A DNA stretch of 64,000 nt from Prauserella salsuginis (GCF_024648885.1 NZ_JANBBF010000010.1:496001-560000), one strand, 5' to 3'; shown: positions 1 to 8,401, counted from the stretch's first letter. Program-made: numbers and translations. The notes: generated by a model from the sequence alone, not told the origin.

Positions 1-99
1 GAGCGTGTGGATGTGGGAAATCCACGAAAGCGTCGGCACCGGAAAGCTAGGCGAGCACGATAGGCCCGTCAATGGACGAACGTCGCGCACCGTCACGAA

Positions 100-136
100 T
101 GGACCGTTCCTTCCGGAAAACGGCAGGAACGGTCCA
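100..136. terminator. Hairpin, likely intrinsic terminator of an upstream gene
   Basis: Twelve-base arms TGGACCGTTCCT (100-111) and AGGAACGGTCCA (125-136) are perfectly complementary. A smaller CCG/CGG pair sits inside the loop. There is no T-run, which is normal for actinobacterial terminators. No gene inside the window ends just before it, so the terminated gene would lie left of base 1. Confidence 0.5.
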
Positions 137-499
137 CTCATGACATGCCGATGGGGGAACGGAATCCGCCATTCGCGGACTCGTTCACAACCACGGAAGC
201 GTGGCGGGCCTCGGCGCCGCGCTGATCGCGCGAACGGCGTGCTGCGGTATCGACGGGAAGCAGAATCGGTGACCGACTCGGGCCGCCTTCGGTGCGGTGC
301 GGGCTGCTTTCGGTCCGAGGCGGATCCGGCGGCGCGGGGTGCGGAAGAGGGAGGTGCGGGCTCGGCACAGGTCGCCCGGTGTACGGCCGGGCACCAGGTG
401 CGCGGCGCAGCACTGGGAGCACGGACCTGCACAGGGCGCGCTGCGCGGGCCGGCAGGCGCCGCAGACCGGGCGCGAACGAGGCTGCGAGGCTGCGCCGA

Positions 500-602
500 C
501 AGGCAGGGCGCGAACAGGCAGGGCGCGAACAGGCAGGGCGCGAACAGGCAGGGCGCGAACAGGCAGGGCGCGAACAGGCAGGGCGCGAACAGGCAGGGCG
601 CC
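500..602. repeat. 15-bp tandem repeat array
   Basis: The unit CAGGCAGGGCGCGAA is repeated six times exactly (500-589), followed by a partial seventh copy. The period is a multiple of three, so every frame shows a five-residue peptide repeat, but no frame has a supported start. Copy number of such an array is expected to vary between strains. Confidence 0.95.
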
Positions 603-639
603 GGTCGGCCGGCGCGGGAGGGGTGGCGCGGCGCTCAGG

Positions 640-745
640 TCACGACACACAGCGCCGCGACATGTCACGACACACAGCGCCGCGACATGTCACGACACGC
701 AGCGGCGCGACACGCAGCACCACGACACACAGCACCACGACACAC
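640..745. repeat. 25-bp tandem repeat passing into 15-bp repeats
   Basis: A 25-bp unit beginning TCACGACACACAGCGCCGCG occurs at 640-664 and 665-689 exactly and at 690-714 with a few changes. It then grades into shorter CAGCACCACGACACA-type repeats up to about 745. No coding function is evident. Confidence 0.9.
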
Positions 746-1210
746 TGGGCGCGGTGGGTGGGGTCGGATGCACGTGGTGCACACAGGTGTGGCCCGCCGA
801 CGATGTCGACGGGCCTCACCTCGCGCGAGCGCCTGGGCGACCAAGCTGCAACGTGTGTCGCATCTTTTGGGGTACTAGGCGTCCGGCGTCCCGGTGACGC
901 AGTCCCACGGCGACGAAGCCTTACGCGGCGTGCCCAGCGTGGGTACCCGGTACTCGCGCACGGAGATCGATCGGGGTGGATCGGGCTTATCTTCGCCGGA
1001 TCCCTGGCCGGTTCGACGTCCGCACCTCCAGTTGTACTCAGTGATGCAGCTCACTTCAAGGGGTATTTCGGGTGCACCGGTACAGATTGTGGCCGGATAT
1101 GCGCGTGACGTGGGTTTCCCTGGTGTGATGGGAAAGTCAGCCGCCGGACGGGTGTTGACGTCGCCTGAGCGGCTCTTCTCCGGTTTCCACCGTCGTGGTC
1201 GCCTCGGATG

Positions 1211-2035
1211 TCATGCGGGCGGTCGTCCACCCGTCCGCCTGGACAGTCCGTAGGCTGCGGTTCCGGCGACTGCGGCGATCCCCAGTCCGAGGCCGACCCC
1301 CGCGAGCACGTTGGTGCGCACTGTCATCCTCGACCGGATCGACACCGGTTTGTCGAAGGTGTGGATCTCCCATGTTCGCTCCGTGGCGATCCGGCGCAGC
1401 GTGCGGTCCGGGTTGACCGCGTGCGGATGCCCGACGGCCTCCAGCAGCGGGACGTCGGTGCTCGAATCGCTGTAGGCGTGGCAGTGGGTGAGGTCGTAGC
1501 CCCGTTCTGCCGCGAGGTGGCGTGCCGCGACCGCTTTCTGTTCGCCGTAGCAGTAGAAGTCGATCTCGCCGGAATAGTGGCCGGCCACGATGCTCATACG
1601 GGTACCGACGCTGTGGTCCGCGCCGAGCATCGCAGCGATCGGCGTGACCACCTCGTCGCCGGCCGCCGACAACACGATCACGTCGTGTCCCTGCGCCTTG
1701 TGTGCGGCGATCAGAGCTTCGGCCTCGGCGTAGACGAGCGGCGTCACGACGTCGTGCAGCGTCTCGGCCACGATCGCGCGCAGTTGTGCCACGTCCCAGC
1801 CGCGACACAGCGCCGAGATCTCGGCCCTGAGGCGTTCGGTGCGCTCCTCGTCGGCGCCGGACAGGGAGAACACGAACTGGGCGTATGCACTCTTGAGGGC
1901 CGTACGGCGGCTGATCATCCCTTCGCGCATGAGCGGTCTGCCGAACGCGAGTGCGCTCGAGGAAGCGATGATCGTCTTGTCGAGATCGAAGAACGCTGCG
2001 ACGCCGCAGGCTGGGGAGTTCCCGGAGTCGGCCAC
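1211..2035 (-). CDS. HAD-IB family hydrolase, SerB-like phosphatase
   Basis: HAD-superfamily phosphatase of the SerB-related HAD-IB type; the substrate is unknown. Motif I is FFDLDKT near residues 15-21 (nucleophile Asp17, general acid Asp19), a VLSAAG segment serves as motif II, and YSDSSTDVPLLEAVG gives the motif III aspartates. A hydrophobic helix close to the C-terminus (VLAGVGLGLGIAAVAGTAAYGL) may tether it to the membrane. The GTG at 2035 is chosen because a TATCGT -10-like hexamer ends about six bases upstream, suggesting a leaderless transcript. A GTG at 2122 would add 29 poorly protein-like residues. It lies beside ssd and the Tad genes, as Rv3661 does in M. tuberculosis; this conserved linkage suggests, without proving, a shared role. 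Confidence 0.85.
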   Translation of the reverse strand: MADSGNSPACGVAAFFDLDKTIIASSSALAFGRPLMREGMISRRTALKSAYAQFVFSLSGADEERTERLRAEISALCRGWDVAQLRAIVAETLHDVVTPLVYAEAEALIAAHKAQGHDVIVLSAAGDEVVTPIAAMLGADHSVGTRMSIVAGHYSGEIDFYCYGEQKAVAARHLAAERGYDLTHCHAYSDSSTDVPLLEAVGHPHAVNPDRTLRRIATERTWEIHTFDKPVSIRSRMTVRTNVLAGVGLGLGIAAVAGTAAYGLSRRTGGRPPA

Positions 2036-2326
2036 GCGTTCACGATATGTGATCGACAAGGGCGTGCGGGACGGGCGCACCTGCGCCGGATCCCGACGCT
2101 TCACCGGCCCGGTCCGTGGCACGGGACCCGCGACCCATCTGTTATCGAATTGCCTGTTCAGAACGAGTTTCGGACAGAAGGGCGGAGCTATCCTGAAAGT
2201 AGTCCGGTATCGCTCCCGGATACGGCTCGGCTCACCCCCGGCCGAGCCCGGGCGGTCCCCGTTTCCCTCCCCCTGGCGGGGGCCGCCTCCCCGAACTCGC
2301 CTCGCGCTTTTCCGGTTACCGCTGAG

Positions 2327-2353
2327 TTATCCACAACGACCCGGTTATCCACA
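2327..2353 (+). promoter_or_regulatory. Two perfect DnaA boxes upstream of ssd
   Basis: TTATCCACA occurs at 2327-2335 and again at 2345-2353 in the same orientation, 18 bp apart start to start. This is the strict DnaA-box consensus (TTATNCACA). The pair sits in the 2036-2391 intergenic region between divergent genes, about 40 bp before the GTG start of ssd (80 bp before its alternative ATG). A TATCCT -10-like element lies at 2189-2194 for rightward transcription. Confidence 0.65.
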
Positions 2354-2391
2354 GGTTCGCGTTTTTCCTCTTTCCACCGCCCCGGCCGCAG

Positions 2392-3561
2392 GTGAATGTG
2401 GATGCGCAACCGAGAGTTTCTGGGGACGTGATGGAACGGACTGTGGACCGATCGCCGGAATCGAGTGCCGTCGGCAATCCCGTGGCCACCGACGCGATGG
2501 CCGGTAGTGACCGGCGGCCGCTCGTCGTCGCGCGTGAGGGGCGGGTGTTGGACGAGATTCGCAGGCACGCCGCCGCGGTCGATTGCGATCTCGCCCACGC
2601 GGCCGATCTCGACGACGCCGAGCCGTACTGGCACGAAGCGCCGCTCGTGCTCGTCGACGAGGATGTCGCGCCGAGCACCCGGGTGCGGCCGCGCCGCGAC
2701 GACGTCGTATTGGTGTGCGGAGGAAAGCCGCCGCAGAGCGTGTGGCGCCGCGCCGTCGTGCTGGGCGCGCGTGAGGTCGTGACGCTTCCCGACACCGAAG
2801 GCGTACTGCTCACCTCGTTGGCCGATGTCGTCGAACAGCCGAGCGTGGACCGGGGTCGTGTGGTCGCAGTGCTCGGCGGACGCGGAGGCGCCGGTGCCTC
2901 GGTGCTGGCTGCGGCCGTGTCGGTGAGCGCCGCCAGAGCGGGAGGCAAGTCCGTCCTGCTCGACTGCGATCCCCTCGGCGGCGGTATCGATCTCGTGCTG
3001 GGTGCTGAACTGCAGACCGGGGTGCGTTGGCCCGACGTGCGGATCCACGGCGGGCGGGTGGCCATGTCGGCACTCGACGACGCCCTGCCGGTCGCCGGGC
3101 CGCCCGACGGTCCGGTCGCGTTGCTCTCGTGCGACCGCGACGGCGGCGGTCCGGCGCCGGAGACGGTCGAGGCGGTACTTCGGGCGGGAGTACGTGCGGG
3201 GCGGACCGTCGTGTGCGATCTGCCGCGCGATCCCGGCCCGTGCGGCCGTCGGGTTCTGAGCGTCGCGGAACTCGTCGTCGTGGTGGTGCCCGCCGAACTG
3301 CGCGCCTGTGTCGCGGCCTCCCGGGTGCTGGAGCGGCTCGGTGACGTCCGCAGCCGGGTTCGGGTGCTGGTACGCGGTCCCTCCCCGGACGGGCTGAGCG
3401 CACGTGATGTCGCCGGCAGCGTGGGTGTGCCGCTGCTGGGGTGGCTGCCCGCCGATCGGCGGATCGCCAAGACCGTCGAACGGGGCTCGTTCAACCCGAG
3501 GCGCAGGGGGCCACTCGGCGTTGCGGCGCGCACCGTGCTTCGGGAGCTCGCCGCAGGCTGA
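2392..3561 (+). CDS. ssd: Septum-site determining protein Ssd (CpaE/MinD-like)
   Basis: MinD/ParA-superfamily protein of the CpaE/TadZ branch, related to actinobacterial Ssd (Rv3660c), which affects septum placement. The N-terminal ~125 residues form a receiver-like domain typical of CpaE. A deviant Walker A follows (VVAVLGGRGGAGAS) in which the usual lysine is absent, then LLDCDPLGGGIDLVLG. The conserved core then ends the protein. GTG 2392 gives 389 residues; ATG 2431, preceded by GGGGACG, gives 376 and is equally plausible. It heads the Tad gene cluster and probably positions the pilus machine or septum. Twin DnaA boxes lie just upstream. Confidence 0.88.
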   Translation: MNVDAQPRVSGDVMERTVDRSPESSAVGNPVATDAMAGSDRRPLVVAREGRVLDEIRRHAAAVDCDLAHAADLDDAEPYWHEAPLVLVDEDVAPSTRVRPRRDDVVLVCGGKPPQSVWRRAVVLGAREVVTLPDTEGVLLTSLADVVEQPSVDRGRVVAVLGGRGGAGASVLAAAVSVSAARAGGKSVLLDCDPLGGGIDLVLGAELQTGVRWPDVRIHGGRVAMSALDDALPVAGPPDGPVALLSCDRDGGGPAPETVEAVLRAGVRAGRTVVCDLPRDPGPCGRRVLSVAELVVVVVPAELRACVAASRVLERLGDVRSRVRVLVRGPSPDGLSARDVAGSVGVPLLGWLPADRRIAKTVERGSFNPRRRGPLGVAARTVLRELAAG

Positions 3562-3641
3562 TGCCTGTCGACGGGCCATCCACATTGATCTGTCTGCGAA
3601 GCCGGCGGAATTCCCGGTAGTCGTTTATCAAGGGGGAGAAC

Positions 3642-4856
3642 ATGGGAACCAGTACTGTCCACTCACGACTCGAAGATGATGAGGCTTCTTCCGGCGATGC
3701 GCGTCTGGTCGAACGGGTGCGGCAGCGGCTCGCGAACGCCGGCTCGACGCCCGATCCGCAGTCGGTGGCCGAAGCCGTGCGCGCTGAAACGACCGGAGTG
3801 TCAGGGCATCTCGACGTCCTCGACGCGCTGCGCTTGCTCCGCCACGAGTTCGTCGGTGCCGGACCGCTGGAACCGCTGCTTGACGACCCGGCGGTGACCG
3901 ATGTGCTCGTGACCGCTCCCGACGAAGTGTGGATCGACGGCTCCGGCGGCCTGCGCCGCACGGACGTGACGTTCGCCGACGAGGAGGCCGTGCGCAGGCT
4001 GGCGCAGCGGCTCGCGCTCGCGGCTGGGCGGCGCCTCGACGACGCTCAGCCGTTCGTCGACGGCTGGTTGTCCGGTGCCGGATCGCACGGTCGGGTGCGT
4101 ATGCACGCCGTGTTGCCGCCGGTGGCTGCGGGCGGCACCTGTCTGTCCCTGCGCGTCCTCCGTCCCGCCGCGCACGATCTGCGGGCGCTGCGCAGGCGGG
4201 GCACCGTCGACGAGTCCGGGTTCGCGTTGTTGGAGGCCGTCGTGACTGCGCGGTTGGCCTTTCTGATCAGCGGTGCCACCGGTTCCGGTAAGACGACCCT
4301 GCTCGCGGCGCTGCTCGGAGCGGTTTCCCCGCGGGAACGCATCGTCAGCGTGGAGGACGCCGCAGAGATCCAGCCGTCGCATCCACAGGTGGTGCAACTC
4401 GTCGCGCGGCCGCCCAACGTCGAGGGTGCGGGTGAGGTGACACTGCGCGACCTCGTGCGGGAGGCCTTGCGGATGCGACCGGACCGGCTCGTCGTCGGCG
4501 AGGTCCGGGGCCGAGAGGTCTGCGAGCTACTGAACGCACTCAACACCGGTCACGACGGCGGTGCGGGCACTCTGCACGCCAACTCGCCGGGCGAGGTGCC
4601 CGCCAGGCTCGAGGCGTTGGCCGCGCTCGGTGGATTGTCCCGCTCGGCGCTGCACAGTCAGCTCGCCGCAGCGGTGCAGCTCGTGCTGCACATGGAGCGG
4701 AGCGGCGGCACGCGGCGCCTCACCGAGGTCGGTGTCGTGCGGCGCGGTGGCGACGGCGTCGAGGTGCGGGCCGTCTGGACGGCGTCCGGCCCCACGGCGG
4801 ACCGCGAGCTGCTGGCCTCCCTGTTGCGTGACCGGGGAGTGCAGCCGCCATGGTGA
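3642..4856 (+). CDS. tadA: TadA/CpaF-type pilus assembly ATPase
   Basis: Secretion ATPase of the type II/IV superfamily (TadA/CpaF, like Rv3659c) that powers Flp pilus assembly at the inner face of the membrane. The N-terminal domain (about 1-190) carries the usual helical and sensor portions. Walker A is GATGSGKT at 211-218. The Asp box and Walker B region follow (VVGEVRGREVCELLNALNTG), then the His-box region around GTLHANSPGE. The ATG at 3642 follows a GGGGGAGA ribosome binding site. The stop overlaps the next gene by seven bases, indicating translational coupling with tadB. At 404 residues it is normal for actinobacterial TadA. Confidence 0.93.
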   Translation: MGTSTVHSRLEDDEASSGDARLVERVRQRLANAGSTPDPQSVAEAVRAETTGVSGHLDVLDALRLLRHEFVGAGPLEPLLDDPAVTDVLVTAPDEVWIDGSGGLRRTDVTFADEEAVRRLAQRLALAAGRRLDDAQPFVDGWLSGAGSHGRVRMHAVLPPVAAGGTCLSLRVLRPAAHDLRALRRRGTVDESGFALLEAVVTARLAFLISGATGSGKTTLLAALLGAVSPRERIVSVEDAAEIQPSHPQVVQLVARPPNVEGAGEVTLRDLVREALRMRPDRLVVGEVRGREVCELLNALNTGHDGGAGTLHANSPGEVPARLEALAALGGLSRSALHSQLAAAVQLVLHMERSGGTRRLTEVGVVRRGGDGVEVRAVWTASGPTADRELLASLLRDRGVQPPW

Positions 4857-5698
4857 CGTCGGCCCACCTGGTGTCGAGCCTGACAACCGGAGGTGTGGCG
4901 TTGCTGCTCTGGCCGCACCAGTGGGGCAGACAGCGGTTGCAGGCTTTGTCCGACCGGGCATCGGTCCTGGAACGTGTCGGGCGCCGGTGGCGATCGCTGT
5001 GGTCGTGGCGCGTCGGTGCGGTGGCGGCGCTGCCGCCGGTGCTGCTGGTTGCACTGTGGGCGGGCGTCGGCGTCGTGCTGGCGGCCGGATTCGGTGCGGC
5101 TGCGGTGTACGTACAGATTCGGGCTCGCCGCCGCGTGCGGCAGGGCGTTGCCGCGCTGAACGGTCTCGCCGAGGCGTTGCGCGCTATGGCGGGAGATCTC
5201 CGTTCCGGTGCACATCCCGCGACGGCAGCGGAATCGGCGGCGCAGGAAGCGGAGCGCCACATCGCACCGGTGTTCAGGGCTATCGCGGTGTCCGTGCGAC
5301 TCGGCGGCGAGCCGGATACCGGCCTCACCGGGCTGCCCGCAAAGTCGGGGTCGTTGCCCGCAGGTGTCCTGGAGCGTGTGACGGCCGCGTGGTCGCTCGC
5401 GCGCCGACACGGGCTTGCACTGGCCGACATCGTCGACGCGGTCCACCGCGACGTGGCGACTCGTGCTCGGCTCGCGGGGACGCTCGACGCGCGGATGGCG
5501 GGGCCGCGGGCGAGCGCGTTGATCCTTGCGGGGCTGCCCGTACTCGGGGTGCTGCTCGGCGAGGCGATGGGCGCGGCACCGCTCGACGTGCTGTTCACGA
5601 CGACAGCCGGGCAGGCGCTGCTGGCCGTGGGCGTCGCGCTGTTGTTGGGCGGCGTGGCCTGGACGTCGGCGATCACGGGAAGGGTGCTGCCCCGATGA
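4850..5698 (+). CDS. tadB: TadB-like type II secretion F domain protein
   Basis: Polytopic platform protein of the T2SSF family (like Rv3658c), which in Tad systems anchors the ATPase and drives pilin polymerisation. Hydrophobic segments lie near residues 40-75 (GAVAALPPVLLVALWAGVGV) and in two C-terminal helices (ILAGLPVLGVLLG and ALLAVGVALLLGGVAW). Between them is the cytoplasmic helical domain containing AEALRAMAGDLRSGAHP. Start and stop overlap the flanking genes (seven bases with tadA, ATGA with tadC), so the three are one operon. Confidence 0.88.
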   Translation: MVTSAHLVSSLTTGGVALLLWPHQWGRQRLQALSDRASVLERVGRRWRSLWSWRVGAVAALPPVLLVALWAGVGVVLAAGFGAAAVYVQIRARRRVRQGVAALNGLAEALRAMAGDLRSGAHPATAAESAAQEAERHIAPVFRAIAVSVRLGGEPDTGLTGLPAKSGSLPAGVLERVTAAWSLARRHGLALADIVDAVHRDVATRARLAGTLDARMAGPRASALILAGLPVLGVLLGEAMGAAPLDVLFTTTAGQALLAVGVALLLGGVAWTSAITGRVLPR

Positions 5699-6414
5699 GC
5701 CCCCTCGTGCCGGTGTTGCTCGCCGCTGCGCTCTGGTTGCCACCGGCGGTGTCCGCGTCCCGGCTCCGTTCGTTGCTCCCGTCGCAGGCGACTCTGGCGA
5801 AACGTCCGCGGCAACTGCGATATCTCGTGTCTTCGGAGCGAGGGTTGCCGGCGTGCGCGGGTGTGTCGGCCGCGTTGCTCGTCGTTGCCGCGGGGCCGGT
5901 CGTCGCGGCGCCCGTCGTCGGTGCGGGCGTGTGGTGGGTCGTCACGCGGGTGCGAGCGCGGAGAGGCCGCGAGCAGCCGGATCCGTTGCGCATGGCTGCG
6001 ACCGGTGACCTGCTTGCCGCGTGTCTGCGTTCGGGTATGCCGGTTTCCACCGGAGTGCACGCGGTGGCGCCGACGGCGCAATCCGACGCGGCCGCCGCGT
6101 TGCACGCCACCGCCGGCCTGCTGGCGCTCGGTGCCGAACCGCAGCAGGCCTGGCTGCCGGCCAAGGAGTGCCCGGCCACGGCCGAACTCGCTCGTGCCGC
6201 CTGCCGTACAGCCCGCTCCGGCAGTGCGCTCGCAGGCGTCGCCGAGGACATGGCCAACCGGGAACGCGAGGCTGTCGCCGACACCGCCGAGGCGCGCGCC
6301 CAGCGAGCCGGTGTGCTGGTGACGGGGCCGCTCGGTCTCTGCTTCCTGCCCGCGTTCCTGTGCCTCGGTATCGCGCCGGTGGTGATCGGGCTCGCGAACG
6401 AATTGCTGGTCTGA
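5695..6414 (+). CDS. tadC: TadC-like type II secretion F domain protein
   Basis: Second T2SSF-family membrane protein (like Rv3657c). It has an N-terminal hydrophobic start (SPLVPVLLAAALWLPPAVSA), a pair of helices around residues 52-85, the DLLAACLRSGMPVSTGV motif region typical of the F domain, and a C-terminal helix (GPLGLCFLPAFLCLGIAPVVIGL). The ATG overlaps the tadB stop as ATGA. TadB and TadC together form the membrane platform for TadA. Length is 239 residues. Confidence 0.87.
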   Translation: MSPLVPVLLAAALWLPPAVSASRLRSLLPSQATLAKRPRQLRYLVSSERGLPACAGVSAALLVVAAGPVVAAPVVGAGVWWVVTRVRARRGREQPDPLRMAATGDLLAACLRSGMPVSTGVHAVAPTAQSDAAAALHATAGLLALGAEPQQAWLPAKECPATAELARAACRTARSGSALAGVAEDMANREREAVADTAEARAQRAGVLVTGPLGLCFLPAFLCLGIAPVVIGLANELLV

Positions 6415-6488
6415 ATCAAAAGGGTCCGATGTGGACTGAATCTGGTCGGCGCGTGCCGACCGCCGGAAACCGATGGGAAAGGAAAGTC

Positions 6489-7013
6489 ATGAACACAGTG
6501 ATGACGATCGTGCGTACGGTGCTGCCCTTCGCTCGGCCGGCGAGTACGAACGCAATCTCCCCACGGGATGGTGCCAGCTCGCGGAAATCCGCGGCGGCCC
6601 CGCGCAGCGACCTTCGGACTGCGGAGGCGGTGGTGGACGATGCGACTGTCGACAAATCGGCAGTGGATGAACCTGCGGTGGATCTGGCCGCCTTGATTCC
6701 GAGACAGCCGGGGCCGGAACGGGAACGGGTGCCGTGTGACGGAGGGATCGGTGCCGAGCCTCCCGGGAACCGGCACGGTGAACGGAGCTTCGGCGGAGGC
6801 GACGGCCGGACCGTTGCCGTCACCGGCCGTGCCGAGCCGGACGATGCGCACGCCGAAAAAGAGGTCGATGCGGGGATGTCGACGGCAGAGTATGCGATAG
6901 GAACCCTGGCCGCGGCGGCGTTGGCGGCGGTGCTGTACATGATCGTCACCGGTGACTCCGTGACATCCGCGCTGACGTCGCTCATCGAGCAGGCGCTGTC
7001 GGTGGACTTCTGA
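6489..7013 (+). CDS. Flp-type pilin (DUF4244) with unusually long leader
   Basis: The C-terminal 45 residues are a clear Flp/DUF4244 pilin: GMSTAEYAIGTLAAAALAAV and so on, with a predicted prepilin cleavage between Gly129 and Met130 and the signature Glu at mature position 5 (Glu134), Tyr next. Family members are usually 60-100 residues; this one has about 129 residues before the cleavage site. They are polar, rich in Asp, Pro and Gly, and without predicted structure. The ATG at 6489 has a good GGAAAGGAAAG ribosome binding site. The stop shares one base with the TadE start. If processing follows the family rule, only the 45-residue helix enters the pilus. No prepilin peptidase gene is present in this window. 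Confidence 0.82.
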   Translation: MNTVMTIVRTVLPFARPASTNAISPRDGASSRKSAAAPRSDLRTAEAVVDDATVDKSAVDEPAVDLAALIPRQPGPERERVPCDGGIGAEPPGNRHGERSFGGGDGRTVAVTGRAEPDDAHAEKEVDAGMSTAEYAIGTLAAAALAAVLYMIVTGDSVTSALTSLIEQALSVDF

Positions 7014-7555
7014 TGCTCGCCGTGCAACCGCGGGCTCGCGACGGTACAGGTGGCTGTGGCTGTGGCTGTGGCGACCGGGACGGGCGCGGGGACGGGGACG
7101 CGTTCGGCCGGTGCGACGAGAGCGACCGTGGTGCGGTGACCGTCGAAGGCGCGATCACGGTGTGCTCGCTGATCGTGGTGCTGGGACTCGTTCTGGGAGT
7201 CGTCGCGGCGATGCTGGACCAGGTGCGCTGCGCCGATGCCGCAGGTGAAGCGGCGCGCCTGCTCGGCAGAGGGGACGAAACCCGTGCTCGGGAAGCCGTC
7301 GAACGGCTGGCGCCGGACGGAGCGACGTTGACGTCGGCCGGTGACGGCACCGGCATCGTCGTCACCGTGCACAGCCCGATTCTCGGCGGTCTGTTGCCGG
7401 GGATGGAGCTCTCGGCTGAGGCCTATGCGGTCCGCGAACCCGGAACAGAGGAAGGCGGAACAAGGGAACCCGGCACAGGAGAAGGCGGAACAGGAGAAGG
7501 CGGAACAGGGGAAGCTGGGGCCGGGGAAGCCATGGCGAGCGAGGTGGCGCGGTGA
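7013..7555 (+). CDS. tadE: TadE-family pseudopilin
   Basis: TadE-like minor pilin (Rv3655c-type). After a short Cys/Gly-rich start, a type IV-like processing site is seen at RG|AVTVEGAITV (Gly40|Ala41, Glu45 at +5). A single transmembrane helix (SLIVVLGLVLGVVAAMLDQV) and a small extracytoplasmic domain follow. The C-terminal ~40 residues are low-complexity Gly-Glu-Thr repeats from a 15-bp DNA repeat (7440-7530), and the first 30 residues derive partly from GGCTGT hexamer repeats, so both ends look expanded by slippage. It overlaps both neighbours (TGATG at the start, GTGA at the stop). Confidence 0.83.
   Translation: MLAVQPRARDGTGGCGCGCGDRDGRGDGDAFGRCDESDRGAVTVEGAITVCSLIVVLGLVLGVVAAMLDQVRCADAAGEAARLLGRGDETRAREAVERLAPDGATLTSAGDGTGIVVTVHSPILGGLLPGMELSAEAYAVREPGTEEGGTREPGTGEGGTGEGGTGEAGAGEAMASEVAR
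7440..7535 (+). repeat. In-frame 15-bp repeats in the tadE 3' end
   Basis: Units related to AGGAGAAGGCGGAAC recur (clear copies around 7477-7506, decayed copies on both sides). They encode Gly-Thr-Gly-Glu-Gly runs at the C-terminus of the TadE-like protein. Confidence 0.85.
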
Positions 7556-8238
7556 GGTTCGTGGGGCACTACCTGCGCTCCGGGCGGGACCCCAGCGGGG
7601 ACACCGCGTCGGCGGACTTTGGCGAGGCCACGCCGCCGAGTGCGGCACGGCCGTGGAGAACGGCACGGCCGTCGAACAGGGCAGCGTCGCAGCGCGAGGT
7701 ACGGGCCCGGAACGCGGACGAGGGCATGGCCACGGTGTGGGGCGCGTTCGCGATCGCCGGTCTGCTGGCTGTCGCAGGCGTCGTGTGGCTGGTCGGTCAT
7801 GTAGCTGTGGTTCGGCAACAGGTCGCCAACGCCGCGGATCTGGCCGCACTCGCCGCGGCCGGCAAGGTGGATCGCAGCGTGGGCGAAGCATGCCGGCTCG
7901 CCCGGACGGTCGCCGACCGCATGCACGTCGACCTGACCGACTGCCGCGTAGCGCACCCGGACGCGCTCGTGACCGTCGAGGCCGGTGGTGGGCCGTGGCT
8001 CGCTGCCTTCGGTCCGGTCACCGCCCGCGCGCGTGCTGGTCCGGCGGCCACCGAAGCGCGCCCGGACGACGAGCAGCGGTCGACTGCACGCGGTGAACGG
8101 TATCCCCGGCCTGTGGAAGAGAAGGACTCTGCGCAGGAATCACCGATCGGCCGGGCGCCGCCGAGCGGTGTTCGGTGGGTGGAGTCCCAGGCCACCGCCA
8201 CGACGAACGGTATGTCGACCGGCGACGGGACCCGATGA
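7552..8238 (+). CDS. TadE-like protein of the helicase/secretion neighbourhood (Rv3654c type)
   Basis: Small secretion-neighbourhood TadE/TadG-like protein. The conserved core is DEGMATVWGAFAIAGLLAVA followed by VRQQVANAADLAALAAA, the signature of the Rv3654c-type family encoded between tadE and the DEAD-box helicase. The processing-like site has Trp where true TadE proteins have Glu at +5. N-terminal (about 55 residues) and C-terminal (about 90 residues) extensions are polar and of low complexity. The GTG start overlaps the tadE stop. It is the last gene of the Tad operon. Confidence 0.78.
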   Translation: MRFVGHYLRSGRDPSGDTASADFGEATPPSAARPWRTARPSNRAASQREVRARNADEGMATVWGAFAIAGLLAVAGVVWLVGHVAVVRQQVANAADLAALAAAGKVDRSVGEACRLARTVADRMHVDLTDCRVAHPDALVTVEAGGGPWLAAFGPVTARARAGPAATEARPDDEQRSTARGERYPRPVEEKDSAQESPIGRAPPSGVRWVESQATATTNGMSTGDGTR

Positions 8239-8401
8239 CCGGCGACCGACGTTCGGCGCAACCGTTGTGTCGATGCTCACTCATCGTCTCCGAACGTCCG
8301 GTTGTCGAGTGCCTCTGTCGCCGAGCCTGCAACTTGCCGTTAAGTGAAATCAGACGCCGCAACGCAGCGGCGCGAACGGTTTCAGGAGGCTTGAGCAAGA
8401 C

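Larger units (their letters stand above)
1..1210. other. Gene-free region rich in repeats
   Basis: No open reading frame here has a credible start with a ribosome binding site, a recognisable domain, or protein-like composition. The long frames exist because G+C-rich repeats remove stop codons in all frames. The stretch holds a strong hairpin (100-136), a 15-bp tandem array (500-602), 25-bp tandem repeats (640-745), and a somewhat less GC-rich tail (about 1020-1130). The gene to the right is convergent, so nothing inside the window needs a promoter from this region. The left edge is probably the 3' flank of a gene outside the window. Confidence 0.6.

Noticed and set aside
500..745. CRISPR array
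   Set aside because: The repeats are directly contiguous with no unique spacers, and no cas genes are present.
1041..1054. GTGATGCAGCTCAC, a Crp/GlxR-like half-site palindrome
   Set aside because: No gene starts downstream on the plus strand and the neighbouring gene is convergent, so there is nothing for it to regulate inside the window.
5..1108. Overlapping long open frames on both strands at the left end
   Set aside because: They arise from G+C-rich tandem repeats without stops; no ribosome binding site, domain or sensible composition supports any of them.
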